Source: Kosakonia radicincitans DSM 16656 (GTDB lineage: Bacteria > Pseudomonadota > Gammaproteobacteria > Enterobacterales > Enterobacteriaceae). From it: a DNA stretch of 64,000 nucleotides. The first letter of the stretch is position 1; the number at the start of each line of letters is the position of its first letter. The notes under the pieces are model-generated. The model had not been told where the DNA came from and did no database searches. It saw only the letters and a program-made list of their open reading frames with translations. Position numbers and translations under genes: made by a program. The stretch spans positions 1,488,001 to 1,552,000 of the forward strand of contig NZ_CP018016.1 in the NCBI RefSeq assembly GCF_000280495.2, written 5' to 3'. Positions 23,525 through 32,297 of this stretch are shown piece by piece.

Positions 23525-24940
23525 ATGAAAATCAAAACTCGCTTCGCGCCAAGCCCCACTGGCTATCTGCACGTTGGCGGCGCGCGTACTGCTCTCTACT
23601 CCTGGCTGTTTGCCCGTAACCACGGCGGTGAGTTTGTGCTGCGTATTGAAGACACCGATCTTGAGCGCTCCACGCCGGAAGCAATCGAAGCCATTATGGA
23701 TGGCATGAACTGGCTGAACCTTGAATGGGATGAAGGCCCGTATTTCCAGACTAAACGCTTTGATCGCTACAACGCGGTGATTGATGAAATGCTCAAAGCG
23801 GGCACTGCATATAAATGCTATTGCTCGAAAGAGCGTCTGGAGCAACTGCGCGAAACGCAGATGGCGAACGGTGAAAAACCACGCTATGACGGCCGCTGCC
23901 GCCACGATCATTCGTATCATGCCGCTGACGAACCTTGCGTTGTGCGCTTCGCCAACCCGCAGGATGGCTCCGTGGTGTTTGACGATCAGATCCGTGGTCC
24001 GATCGAGTTCAGCAACCTCGAACTTGACGATCTGATCATTCGCCGTACTGATGGTTCTCCGACCTACAACTTCTGCGTTGTCGTTGATGACTGGGATATG
24101 GAAATCACGCATGTCATTCGTGGCGAAGACCATATCAACAACACGCCGCGTCAGATCAACATCCTGAAAGCGCTGAATGCGCCGGTTCCGGTCTACGCGC
24201 ACGTTTCCATGATCAACGGCGACGACGGTAAAAAACTCTCTAAACGCCACGGCGCGGTTAGCGTGATGCAATACCGCGATGATGGCTATCTGCCGGAAGC
24301 GCTGCTCAACTATCTGGTGCGTCTGGGCTGGTCGAGTGGCGATCAGGAGATCTTCACCCGCGAAGAGATGATCAAACTTTTCTCACTTGGCGCGGTGAGC
24401 AAATCAGCAAGTGCTTTCAACACCGATAAACTGCTGTGGCTGAACCACCACTACATTAATGCTCTGGATCCGCAGTATGTGGCGACACATCTGCAATGGC
24501 ATATCGAGCAGGAAAAAATCGACACGCGTACCGGCCCGCAGTTGTTCGAGCTGGTGAAACTGCTGGGCGAACGTTGCAAGACGCTGAAAGAGATGGCCGC
24601 AAGCTGCCGCTACTTCTATGAAGAGTTTGACGAATTCGATGCCGATGCCGCGAAAAAACACCTGCGTCCGGTGGCTCGCCAGCCGCTGGAAGTGGTGCGC
24701 GATAAACTCGCAGCGATTACCGACTGGAGCGCCGAAAATGTGCACCACGCCATTCAGGCTACCGCCGACGAACTGGAAGTCGGGATGGGCAAAGTGGGTA
24801 TGCCGCTGCGTGTTGCCGTTACCGGCGCGGGTCAGTCTCCGGCGCTGGACGTTACTGTTCACGCTATTGGCCAGGCCCGCAGCATTGCGCGAATCAATAA
24901 AGCACTGGGCTTTATTGCTGAACGCGAAAGCCAGCAGTAA
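23525..24940 (+). CDS. gltX: Glutamyl-tRNA synthetase GltX
   Basis: Charges tRNA-Glu; class I synthetase of 471 residues as in E. coli. The ATP-binding HIGH motif appears as [16 protein letters not shown] (residues ~9-24) and KMSKS as KKLSKRHG (~237). The zinc-ligand region [11 protein letters not shown]...GRCRH is present at ~98-127. It diverges from the tRNA-Val/Lys operon, as in E. coli, and marks the right end of the conserved core. Confidence 0.98.
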   Translation: MKIKTRFAPSPTGYLHVGGARTALYSWLFARNHGGEFVLRIEDTDLERSTPEAIEAIMDGMNWLNLEWDEGPYFQTKRFDRYNAVIDEMLKAGTAYKCYCSKERLEQLRETQMANGEKPRYDGRCRHDHSYHAADEPCVVRFANPQDGSVVFDDQIRGPIEFSNLELDDLIIRRTDGSPTYNFCVVVDDWDMEITHVIRGEDHINNTPRQINILKALNAPVPVYAHVSMINGDDGKKLSKRHGAVSVMQYRDDGYLPEALLNYLVRLGWSSGDQEIFTREEMIKLFSLGAVSKSASAFNTDKLLWLNHHYINALDPQYVATHLQWHIEQEKIDTRTGPQLFELVKLLGERCKTLKEMAASCRYFYEEFDEFDADAAKKHLRPVARQPLEVVRDKLAAITDWSAENVHHAIQATADELEVGMGKVGMPLRVAVTGAGQSPALDVTVHAIGQARSIARINKALGFIAERESQQ

Positions 24941-24977
24941 TTCCGTTCTGGCTTAATGCCAGCCGCCGTGAAATGTA

Positions 24978-25011
24978 CCCCGACGCTGCTCTCCAGCCGT
25001 CGGGGTTTTTT
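24978..25011 (+). terminator. gltX terminator
   Basis: Perfect 8-bp stem CCCCGACG / CGTCGGGG with a 12-nt loop and T6 tail, 37 nt past the gltX stop. Confidence 0.9.
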
Positions 25012-25507
25012 CGTTTATAGCGCCAGCAACGACAGGCATCCGCTTGTACGCGGCAATCAGTTGTGGCTATCGCGCACGCTGAAATAGCGCACTCTTAATC
25101 TGTAACCACACCGACAGAATAAAAACGTGAATTATCCTGGTCCATTTTTGCAATTCTCAAGTAACAGTTTTCGTTAATAACATAGAAAATTATTGTGCTC
25201 TTTTAATTATATTTAAAAGCCTGTTGAGCTAAGAATTATCATATTTCAATTAATCTCTGGCAGGTGTCGCTGAAAGCGATTTAAGATTATTTACTTTAGG
25301 GGTTGGTTGATTTTGTTTTAGTCTTATTTTCCATGGGTGGAATATTTATGCTCATGTTTTTTTATCTTTCTGAAAATAAAACGTTAAGCTCTTAATTAAG
25401 TTTTTTTAAGTCTTTTTTATGTGACTATCGTATGTCGGTAAATTAAACTTTAATAAGTAATAAGCACCCTCTGTTTTGTGTAATTGATTATTTCCTGGAT
25501 GACACTA
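25012..25507. other. AT-rich leader region of the fimbrial operon
   Basis: About 500 bp without a credible gene and strongly AT-rich from ~25130 on, in contrast with the GC-rich core to the left. This marks the junction of the accessory fimbrial locus. The operon promoter must lie here; several TATAAT-like stretches exist but none has a convincing partner. No adjacent fimbrial regulator is present. Such AT-rich leaders are typical H-NS targets (inference). Confidence 0.55.
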
Positions 25508-26278
25508 ATGCAAATTTCTTCCATGAGCGGTAGTGTGGCTTTATTTGCCATGCTTTACGTTGGGCTAGTGAATACCAGTCTGGCGGGGCCAGCTATTAAT
25601 GTTGGTGCGTTAAATGAGTATATTTCTGCGCAGAAAAATACGCTGGCAAAACGGATATATAATACTGGCGATGCAACAGCATTTGTCCGGGTCAGCGTCA
25701 GCGAAATTATTTATGATAAAAACAGCGGCAAACCCACTGAACATCCTCTTGATGAAAATGCGCTAATCAGCGGGAAAGGCACCGGTATCATTTCATCACC
25801 GCCACGTTTGATTATTCCGGCCAACGGTATGCAAACAAATCGGCTGGTGTTTACCGGTTCGCGCGATAAAGAAAGATATTACCGGGTACGTTATATTCCG
25901 GTAGTGCCAGACCAGACTGAGGGATTTGGTCTCGATAATAAAGATATGCAGGCATATCAGGACCAAATCAATGCCGGTGTTACCGTTTTAACGGGCTTTG
26001 GTACGATAGTTACTGTTCAACCAGAGGCGACAAAATTTAATACTCTGGTGGCGAGCAGTAATAACAAACTTTCTGTTTCTAATAATGGCAATGCCTCGGT
26101 TGTTATCAGCGGTATTAAGAGCTGTGACAGAAGTCTAAAAAACTGCGGTTCACCTGTTAATGTCCAGCTACGTCCGGGAAGTAAACTTGAACGGACGGCT
26201 GAGGAAAATAAAGTCTGGCTCTACAGTCTGACTGAAGGGAGTCAGAAAAAAAATCTTTCAACGGGGAGCTCCTCGTAA
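25508..26278 (+). CDS. CS1/alpha-type fimbrial periplasmic chaperone
   Basis: About 256 residues: signal peptide (MQISSMSGSVALFAMLYVGL...SLAG), then an immunoglobulin-like chaperone fold (FVRVSVSEIIYDKNSGKPTEH; PPRLIIPANGMQTNRLVFTGSRDKERYYRVRYIPVVP). The 'RYYRVRYIPV' strand is characteristic of the CblB/CooB/EcpB class rather than classical FimC/PapD chaperones. It delivers pilin and tip subunits to the usher. The start is ambiguous: ATGs at 25499 and 25523 are also possible, none with a strong ribosome binding site. First gene of the fimbrial operon, 36 nt before the pilin. Confidence 0.85.
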   Translation: MQISSMSGSVALFAMLYVGLVNTSLAGPAINVGALNEYISAQKNTLAKRIYNTGDATAFVRVSVSEIIYDKNSGKPTEHPLDENALISGKGTGIISSPPRLIIPANGMQTNRLVFTGSRDKERYYRVRYIPVVPDQTEGFGLDNKDMQAYQDQINAGVTVLTGFGTIVTVQPEATKFNTLVASSNNKLSVSNNGNASVVISGIKSCDRSLKNCGSPVNVQLRPGSKLERTAEENKVWLYSLTEGSQKKNLSTGSSS

Positions 26279-26314
26279 CTACGTCGCTAATGACATTATT
26301 TAATGGAGATAAAG

Positions 26315-26812
26315 ATGAAATCGACAAATAAATTAGTACTCGCAGCTCTGCTGGCGGCAACATTTGGTGCCAGCGCAGCTTCACCGACAATTGACTTTAA
26401 TGTTGAAGCCACGATTCCGGACAATGATTTCTATATCACGCCAGTAAATGGCTGGGATGCGCAAACGCAGAAAATGAGCTGGAATGAAGGCGGCCAGTCG
26501 CTTAATCCTTTCTCTCAGCAGCTGCAAATGAAAAATACCGGCGGCAATATTAAAGCTTATTTAAGCAGCCAGCCGGCACTGACTACAGCGAATGGCACTG
26601 ATGTTATTAACCTGGACGTCAGAATTGCCGGTAAAACACTGACGACGAATTCCACCACTGCCGTCGAGCTTTACAACGATTCTGAAGCGGCAACGGAAAA
26701 AACGGCAACCGTCGAAGTGAGCCAGCAGGGCACGCTTTCGTCACGTCCGGCCGGTGGTAATTATATTGGGGCCGTCACGATGATCTTCGATACCGACGGT
26801 ACGACCCCTTAA
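26315..26812 (+). CDS. CS1-type fimbrial pilin (major subunit)
   Basis: 165 residues. Signal peptide MKSTNKLVLAALLAATFGASA, then the mature N-terminus ASPTIDFNVEATIPDNDFYI, the donor strand of class 5 (CFA/I-CS1) pilins. The C-terminal YIGAVTMIFDT block is shared with the family and with the tip subunits downstream. The ATG at 26315 has GGAG at a good distance; the upstream ATG at 26303 would place the site inside the gene. A stem-loop follows, probably setting a high pilin:usher ratio. Confidence 0.88.
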   Translation: MKSTNKLVLAALLAATFGASAASPTIDFNVEATIPDNDFYITPVNGWDAQTQKMSWNEGGQSLNPFSQQLQMKNTGGNIKAYLSSQPALTTANGTDVINLDVRIAGKTLTTNSTTAVELYNDSEAATEKTATVEVSQQGTLSSRPAGGNYIGAVTMIFDTDGTTP

Positions 26813-26842
26813 TTTTCGCTATCGACGTAAAGTCATTGCATT

Positions 26843-26870
26843 GAGGAGAGTCTGACTCTCCTCCTTTCTT
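26843..26870 (+). terminator. Attenuator-like hairpin between pilin and usher
   Basis: Perfect 8-bp stem GAGGAGAG / CTCTCCTC with a 5-nt loop, followed by a pyrimidine run (CTTTCTT). Partial terminators after the major pilin are common in fimbrial operons and limit usher and adhesin expression. Confidence 0.65.
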
Positions 26871-26904
26871 CGGCTGTATCGCTGCTTTTTATTGTGAAAA
26901 AACT

Positions 26905-29397
26905 ATGTCTCACTTTCGCCTTATTATGGGTTCGCTGTTGCTCTGTGTCGGGAGTGGTGCAGCCAATGCACGTACAGAGTCTTTAATGAGCCAGACTGCA
27001 CTTATGCCTGAAGATTTTAAAGCGCATTTCTTCAATTCCCCGTTGTCCGCCAAAGTAACGCTGAATGGTAAAAAGCTGGGTGATGCGATGATAGTGCTGA
27101 CGGAAGATAATCAGGCCCGCATTGTTCAGTTTACCGATGTCAGCGACAGCGAATATACAGAAGAAGATCGCCAGCGATGGTTACAGGCGTTTTCAACGCT
27201 GGTTCCGCTGGGGGAGTGTACCCGCGACTGCCCGGATGGGCTGATGGCGGTGGAATACAGTTTAAGCGATGCAAGCCTTGCCTTGCTGACACCGGCGGCA
27301 ATGACCAGCAAGGATCTCTGGTACAGCCTGCCAGAAGGCGGCGATTCCGGCATCATTTTGAATAACCAGTTTAATGCCAGCGGCAGTGAAGAACAGTCGA
27401 CACTGAGCTGGAACGGCGGGCTGGATGCGGCAATAGGCAACTGGTCGCTGAGCAGCCAGTTTCAGCAGGATCAAAGCCGCGCACAAGGGCAGAATACGCT
27501 GTCGCGCCACGCTATTACCTCGTTATATGCACAGCGTGAATATGAGCAGAACTTTCTTCGCGCGGGCCTGTTTATGCCCGATAGCCAGGGGCTATTACGC
27601 CAGCCTTATCTGCCTGGCGGTGGGATCAGTACCCTTGCGGGAGTGATGGTCGGTAGTAGCGATACCCGAATGAAAGAGGGCGGCACGCCTTCGCTCTATC
27701 CGGTCTATGTCACGGCAAACCGGGAAGGCGTGGCGGAGATCTATCGCAACGGTTCTCTGATCAACTCTCAACCGGTGGTACCCGGCTTGCAGGTTCTGGA
27801 TACCACGTCATTACCGATGGGTATCTATGAAGTTGAAATCCGGGTACTGGAAGACGGTAAAGAAACCAGCCGTACCACAGAAACTATCAATAAACCCTAT
27901 TCATGGCGCAACCCCGACCAGCGTCTGCGCTACAACCTCTTTTTCGGCCAGCAGCGAACTTTGTGGAACAGCGATCAGGATTCACAAAATGGTGATCCGG
28001 CAGCGGGCGCCAGCCTTAACTACCTGCTTTACCCGCGCCTGACACTGGGGATGGCGGTACAAAAAACCGGCGATGAGCGCCAGGCTGGTGGTTCCATTGA
28101 CTGGCAACTGGCCGATGCACTGCAACTTTATGGCAATGTGTGGCGCAGCAATGTAACCGGATATGGTTTTGACACGCAGGCCATCTGGACTCACAAGCAG
28201 GGTAACGTTGCGTTGAGCCACAGCCGTAGCTGGTATCGGCAGGACGACGAGCTGTATCAATATGACAGCCGTCCTTCGCAGCAAAACACCACTTCGTTTT
28301 CAAGCACCTGGCGTTTTAGTGGCATTAATAGCATCACCGGGCGTCTCAGCCACAGCAGCCGCAACAGCGGCGTTGGCGTCGATATTGGCTTCAACACCCG
28401 AACGATGATCGGCAAAACGGCGGTTAACTGGCGCTTAGCCGGGTTCGACAGGCCCTATGGCGACGGTAGTAGCCTGCGTAACCGGGGCGTTAGCCTGAGC
28501 GCCAGCTTCTCGCTGGGCAGTGAGAACCGCAGCGGCAACATCAGCTTGGGCAGCCGTACTGATACGCAAGGAGAACGCGATTTCTATACCTCGGCGTCGG
28601 TCAATCAGCAGTGGGGAGAAAACAGCCCGATTCGCTCGACGCTGGCCACGCTGACGGGCGATCGTCATGGCGTAGGCGTCAGCGCCTCCAACCAGTTTGA
28701 TACGGCGCTGGCGCAGGGCAGCTTCTGGACGCAAAGTTCCACGCAGGATAGCCGTCTTTCCGGCGGTATTAATACCGGCAGCCTGATTGCTTTCGGTAAG
28801 GGCGAGGTGGCGATCTCTAAACTGCCTTCTTACAACCAGGGCGGCGGGGTGATCGTCAATGTGGATTCGGACGATCAAAACGCGCAGTTGCTGGCGTTCT
28901 ATCCCGGCGGGCAAAAAACGCTGTCAGCCGGGCGCAACTTTATTCCGGTTGATGCCTGGAAGCCGGGCACTATTCAACTGGATTTTGCCGGTACGGATGC
29001 GCCAGCGCTCAAAATTGAGCCGGAATACCTCTCTTACCAGCATATTCGCGGCGGCGTGAATGCTTATAACGTTCGGGTGATGAAAACGGTCACGGTCATG
29101 GGCCGCCTCGTCAACAGCAAAGGTGAAGCGCTCGGCGGCGCGAATGTCGTCAACCATGCCAGCAGAACGATGAGCGAGTCCGACGGGTTATTCACCCTCG
29201 AAATGCAAAAAAGCATCCCGGTGCTGAATGTTGAGCAGCGTTCCGGCGCGACCTGCGAAATTAAGCTCGATCCGAATGCGCCCCATAGCACTCAGGACGA
29301 TGTGTGGTTTGTCGGTAATCTTGTGTGCGATGGCTTGACGCAAGCGGCGCATGCAGAAACAACATCCAGCGATGAGACAGGGAAAATAAAAACATGA
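26905..29397 (+). CDS. CS1/alpha-type outer-membrane usher
   Basis: 830 residues with a signal peptide (MSHFRLIMGSLLLCVGSGAANA). Usher of the TcfC/CblC/CooC class: N-terminal periplasmic domain, a long beta-barrel region with many alternating aromatic strands (~150-690), a plug-like insert (PVYVTANREGVAEIYRNGSLINSQPVVPGL, ~270) and C-terminal domains (GRLVNSKGEALGGANVVNHASRTMSESDGLF, ~725). It threads pilin and tip subunits across the outer membrane. The stop overlaps an ATG by ATGA, linking it to the first adhesin. It appears intact. Confidence 0.9.
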   Translation: MSHFRLIMGSLLLCVGSGAANARTESLMSQTALMPEDFKAHFFNSPLSAKVTLNGKKLGDAMIVLTEDNQARIVQFTDVSDSEYTEEDRQRWLQAFSTLVPLGECTRDCPDGLMAVEYSLSDASLALLTPAAMTSKDLWYSLPEGGDSGIILNNQFNASGSEEQSTLSWNGGLDAAIGNWSLSSQFQQDQSRAQGQNTLSRHAITSLYAQREYEQNFLRAGLFMPDSQGLLRQPYLPGGGISTLAGVMVGSSDTRMKEGGTPSLYPVYVTANREGVAEIYRNGSLINSQPVVPGLQVLDTTSLPMGIYEVEIRVLEDGKETSRTTETINKPYSWRNPDQRLRYNLFFGQQRTLWNSDQDSQNGDPAAGASLNYLLYPRLTLGMAVQKTGDERQAGGSIDWQLADALQLYGNVWRSNVTGYGFDTQAIWTHKQGNVALSHSRSWYRQDDELYQYDSRPSQQNTTSFSSTWRFSGINSITGRLSHSSRNSGVGVDIGFNTRTMIGKTAVNWRLAGFDRPYGDGSSLRNRGVSLSASFSLGSENRSGNISLGSRTDTQGERDFYTSASVNQQWGENSPIRSTLATLTGDRHGVGVSASNQFDTALAQGSFWTQSSTQDSRLSGGINTGSLIAFGKGEVAISKLPSYNQGGGVIVNVDSDDQNAQLLAFYPGGQKTLSAGRNFIPVDAWKPGTIQLDFAGTDAPALKIEPEYLSYQHIRGGVNAYNVRVMKTVTVMGRLVNSKGEALGGANVVNHASRTMSESDGLFTLEMQKSIPVLNVEQRSGATCEIKLDPNAPHSTQDDVWFVGNLVCDGLTQAAHAETTSSDETGKIKT

Positions 29398-29459
29398 AAT
29401 GGAATGCGGTTAATAAGCAGAGTGAAAGGGATACAGATATTCGAACCAGGATAATAAAT

Positions 29460-30716
29460 ATGCTTTTCCTACCCGTGTGTAGCAAAATGCGCAAATTGAT
29501 CGCTGTGAAATCTGTGATGTTCTGTTTGGCCTTATTCTCATCACAACTTTATGCCATCACAATGGATATCACTGCCGAATTTTCCGCAGATATTAGCAAG
29601 CCGCAGCTGAACGAGTTTGTAAATACTACGCCAGTCACAGGGTTTTGCGCTAACTACTGGAATGATTGTGCATCTTTTGGTGGCTTTAGTGTCGTTATCC
29701 CTAATTTAACAGCAGAAAGAGTGTTGGATAGTAATAATACCAGCGATTATATGGATTATCAGCCCTCAATGGCTGTTGATGGCGCGCCAAAAATAATAAC
29801 GCTGACAGATCCTATGACTAACCGCAGCATTAATGTCAATTTTCGCCTTGTTCTCGTTGGTGTGACTTATACACGCCTCAATGGTTCTTCCGGTACTCTG
29901 GGGATGGCGATGAATGTTATGAGTATACCGGGTAATGGTTGTAAAAAGCTTGGTGGAAGCACTCTTAATTCTGATGCCGCTTCATTTGCCTGGCAATATC
30001 CGGAGAGCAAAGCTGATTGCTTTGCATTTCTCAATTATCGTTATCCGTTTGCAGGGCTTGTCAGAATCAGTGATGTCAGCATTGGTTATACTCTTCAACT
30101 TCCAGACCCATTAAATGTGTATGCCGGAACCTACGAGGGTGAGATAACTTATGTTGTCGGTAATGGTAGGGATATTGATTTGCATGCCCAGAGCACTTCT
30201 GAGACTGAATTAATAATAAAGTTGAAAGCGACCGTGAAGCACGCATTTAATATTTTCTTTCCCGGTGGGAGTGATGATCTTAATGTCAAGCTTGATGCGC
30301 GGGGGGGCTGGAGTCAATGGATTAACGGCAAACATATGCCGGAATTATTACAGAAAGAGATGCCTTTCTTGCTGACTTCCTCCACGCCATTCGTGGTGAA
30401 AATGCAGTGCGGAGCAGGGCTGGATGGTGGCAATCAGAATTGTGCATTGCAAAATGCGCAGACCAACGAGATCGTCCCATTGGATGTTTTTCTGACGTTT
30501 CCTGGTTTTAAAAGTAATGGAACGGATGTGAATAATCTGCGCATGACCACTGAGGTTAATGGGCAAGCGATTGATCCGCCGAGTGCCATTATTGCCGACC
30601 GACGCTCACACCTTGATTTCCGCGTTTCCCGTCCTGGAGTAGAAACGATGGTGAAAGCGCCAGGCTCAACGTGGAAAGGCGCGGTAACGCTGATATTTGA
30701 TACCCAGACGCAGTGA
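29460..30716 (+). CDS. CblD-like fimbrial tip adhesin/initiator, paralogue 1 (no repeat tract)
   Basis: About 418 residues from the ATG at 29460, which has AGGA 8 nt upstream. An ATGA-coupled ATG at 29394 and an ATG at 29487 are alternatives. Signal peptide (RKLIAVKSVMFCLALFSSQLYA), then MDITAEFSADISKPQLNEF. The conserved C-terminal half carries MQCGAGLDGGNQNCALQN, DVFLTFPGFKSNGTDVNNLR and VETMVKAPGSTWKGAVTLIFDTQTQ, as in CblD/CfaE-type tip subunits that initiate fimbria assembly and bind receptors. The N-terminal adhesin half diverges most from paralogues 2 and 3. The gene is AT-richer than the core. Confidence 0.82.
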   Translation: MLFLPVCSKMRKLIAVKSVMFCLALFSSQLYAITMDITAEFSADISKPQLNEFVNTTPVTGFCANYWNDCASFGGFSVVIPNLTAERVLDSNNTSDYMDYQPSMAVDGAPKIITLTDPMTNRSINVNFRLVLVGVTYTRLNGSSGTLGMAMNVMSIPGNGCKKLGGSTLNSDAASFAWQYPESKADCFAFLNYRYPFAGLVRISDVSIGYTLQLPDPLNVYAGTYEGEITYVVGNGRDIDLHAQSTSETELIIKLKATVKHAFNIFFPGGSDDLNVKLDARGGWSQWINGKHMPELLQKEMPFLLTSSTPFVVKMQCGAGLDGGNQNCALQNAQTNEIVPLDVFLTFPGFKSNGTDVNNLRMTTEVNGQAIDPPSAIIADRRSHLDFRVSRPGVETMVKAPGSTWKGAVTLIFDTQTQ

Positions 30717-30760
30717 ACATTTTTCGGCGTTAATGCGTCAGCACGTAATTTATGCTTAGC

Positions 30761-30783
30761 CGGCGTGGTATTTCGCCACGCCG
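30761..30783 (+). promoter_or_regulatory. Hairpin before adhesin 2
   Basis: Perfect 8-bp stem CGGCGTGG / CCACGCCG with a 7-nt loop, followed by an A-rich stretch. A homologous, slightly imperfect hairpin lies at the same place before adhesin 3 (32259-32279), so it belongs to the duplicated unit. It may be an attenuator or mRNA processing/stability element. Confidence 0.6.
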
Positions 30784-30823
30784 AAATAAAAAGGACGTAA
30801 TAATATTACGGCAAGGGAAATGT

Positions 30824-32212
30824 ATGAGTGAGTTCGGTAATAATAAAGAATCATGTTTCGAGAGTTATATTAAAATTGACCGTGTGAAATATATCGGTAT
30901 AATGCACTGCGAAACTGCGAAACTGCGAAACTGCGAAACTGCGAAACTGCGAAACTGCGAAACTGCGAAACTGCGAAACTGCGAAACTGCGAAACTGCGA
31001 AACTGCGGCTATTTTAGAAAATTAATTCACGGGAAAAGTATTGCGTTTTTCTGGCTGTTATTCTCGACTCTGGTTCACGCAACATCCGGGACTTTAAATG
31101 TGGAGTTTAAAGCAAGTATTAATAGTCCAAATAAAAATACATTTACCGACACCACAATATGCACCGGCTTGACATGTGAACCTGGTTTGAATCTTTATAA
31201 AGGTGTCAATGTTCCCGGTGTGTTGGCAGAAAAATATTACGATTATTCATCTCCCGATCCGGAACGTAATACTGTCTCTATGACCTTTGATGGTCTTCCG
31301 AAAACAGTGACCTTAACCGATCCTGCAACCGGTCAGAGCATAAGTGCAGTTTTTCGTTTAGCGTACTTTGGTGCACAGCTTAATCGTCTGGATGCCAGTA
31401 GCGGTGATATGAGTGATACATTTTGGTCGGTAACCAACCCGAAGGGGGGCTGTCATGGGCGAAGTACAGTGGTTGATGAGAGCTTTGTTCGCCCCAGACT
31501 TGAGATCCCGGAAAGTAAGTTAACCTGTTACGGTAAACTTATGGATGTATTTCAGGGCAAAATTAATGTCAGCTCCGTCGTTATGGGATATACCAGCCTG
31601 GTTATCACTCCGGAACCCTTAAATATATATGAGGGAACATATGAAGGTGACCTTGTTTACAGGTTCGGCGATAACGGTGATATCGATTTTCATGCCGATA
31701 CGAACCTTGAGAGTGAAATCAGGATCCACATAAAAGCGACCGTGGAGCACGAGTTGTATATAAAATTTGCCCCTGGCAGTGAGAATGTTTCGCTGGGCGC
31801 ACAGGGCGGCTGGGAACCCTGGATTAATGGCGGGCATATACCGCCATCACTGAGTAAAGAGGTACCTTTTTCCCTCTCTTCCTCGTCAGGGTTTTCCGTC
31901 AAAATGCAGTGCGGACATGATGGTGGTAACCAAAACTGCGGGTTGCAAAATACCCAGACAGGTCAGATCGTTCCGCTGGAAGTCTCGATGACGTTGCCCG
32001 GTTATAAAAGTAACGGTGCGGATGTCTACTATATGTCAATAACTTCTGCTGCCAGTGGTTATAAGATTGATGTGCCCGGAAGGTTTATTACTTATCGACG
32101 CTCGCACGTTGATTTTCGCGTGCGCAGGCCTGCGGTGGAAACGATGGTAAAAGCGCCAGGCTCAACATGGAAAGGGGCGGTAACGCTGATTTTTGACACG
32201 CAGACGCAGTGA
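30824..32212 (+). CDS. CblD-like tip adhesin paralogue 2, in frame through a 12-copy octanucleotide repeat (phase ON)
   Basis: 462 residues from ATG 30824 (site AAGGGAA 5 nt upstream). Residues 1-26 are followed by M27-H28 and four copies of the 8-residue cycle CETAKLRN encoded by (GAAACTGC)12, then a hydrophobic export signal (GKSIAFFWLLFSTLVHATSG) and the mature CblD-like protein (LNVEFKASINSPNKNTF...). The C-terminus DGGNQNCGLQN and VETMVKAPGSTWKGAVTLIFDTQTQ matches paralogues 1 and 3. Changing the repeat by one or two units leads to a stop within about 20 nt of the tract (frames reach TAA at 31023 or TAG at 31015), so expression should be switchable. Other possible starts: 30752 and 30902. 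Confidence 0.8.
   Translation: MSEFGNNKESCFESYIKIDRVKYIGIMHCETAKLRNCETAKLRNCETAKLRNCETAKLRNCGYFRKLIHGKSIAFFWLLFSTLVHATSGTLNVEFKASINSPNKNTFTDTTICTGLTCEPGLNLYKGVNVPGVLAEKYYDYSSPDPERNTVSMTFDGLPKTVTLTDPATGQSISAVFRLAYFGAQLNRLDASSGDMSDTFWSVTNPKGGCHGRSTVVDESFVRPRLEIPESKLTCYGKLMDVFQGKINVSSVVMGYTSLVITPEPLNIYEGTYEGDLVYRFGDNGDIDFHADTNLESEIRIHIKATVEHELYIKFAPGSENVSLGAQGGWEPWINGGHIPPSLSKEVPFSLSSSSGFSVKMQCGHDGGNQNCGLQNTQTGQIVPLEVSMTLPGYKSNGADVYYMSITSAASGYKIDVPGRFITYRRSHVDFRVRRPAVETMVKAPGSTWKGAVTLIFDTQTQ
30876..30903 (+). promoter_or_regulatory. Promoter-like TTGACC-N16-TATAAT abutting repeat tract 1
   Basis: Five of six -35 and six of six -10 bases with a 16-nt spacer, ending 7 nt before the first GAAACTGC unit. 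The same arrangement is found before tract 2. It lies within the presumed leader coding region, so its role is unclear. Confidence 0.5.
30911..31006 (+). repeat. Octanucleotide tandem repeat, (GAAACTGC)x12
   Basis: Twelve perfect units preceded by a partial ACTGC (30906-30910). The unit length is not a multiple of three, and every forward frame of the tract is open and encodes the same 8-residue cycle (N-C-E-T-A-K-L-R), so the copy number only sets the downstream frame. Confidence 0.97.
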
Positions 32213-32258
32213 ATGTTGCCCGGAATCAATGCGTCCGCACTTAATCTGTTTTCTGCAA

Positions 32259-32279
32259 GGCGTGGTATTTCACCGCGCC
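32259..32279 (+). promoter_or_regulatory. Hairpin before adhesin 3
   Basis: Stem GGCGTGG / CCGCGCC with one T-G mismatch and a 7-nt loop, the homologue of the hairpin at 30761-30783. Confidence 0.5.
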
Positions 32280-32297
32280 GGAATATAAGGACGCATC

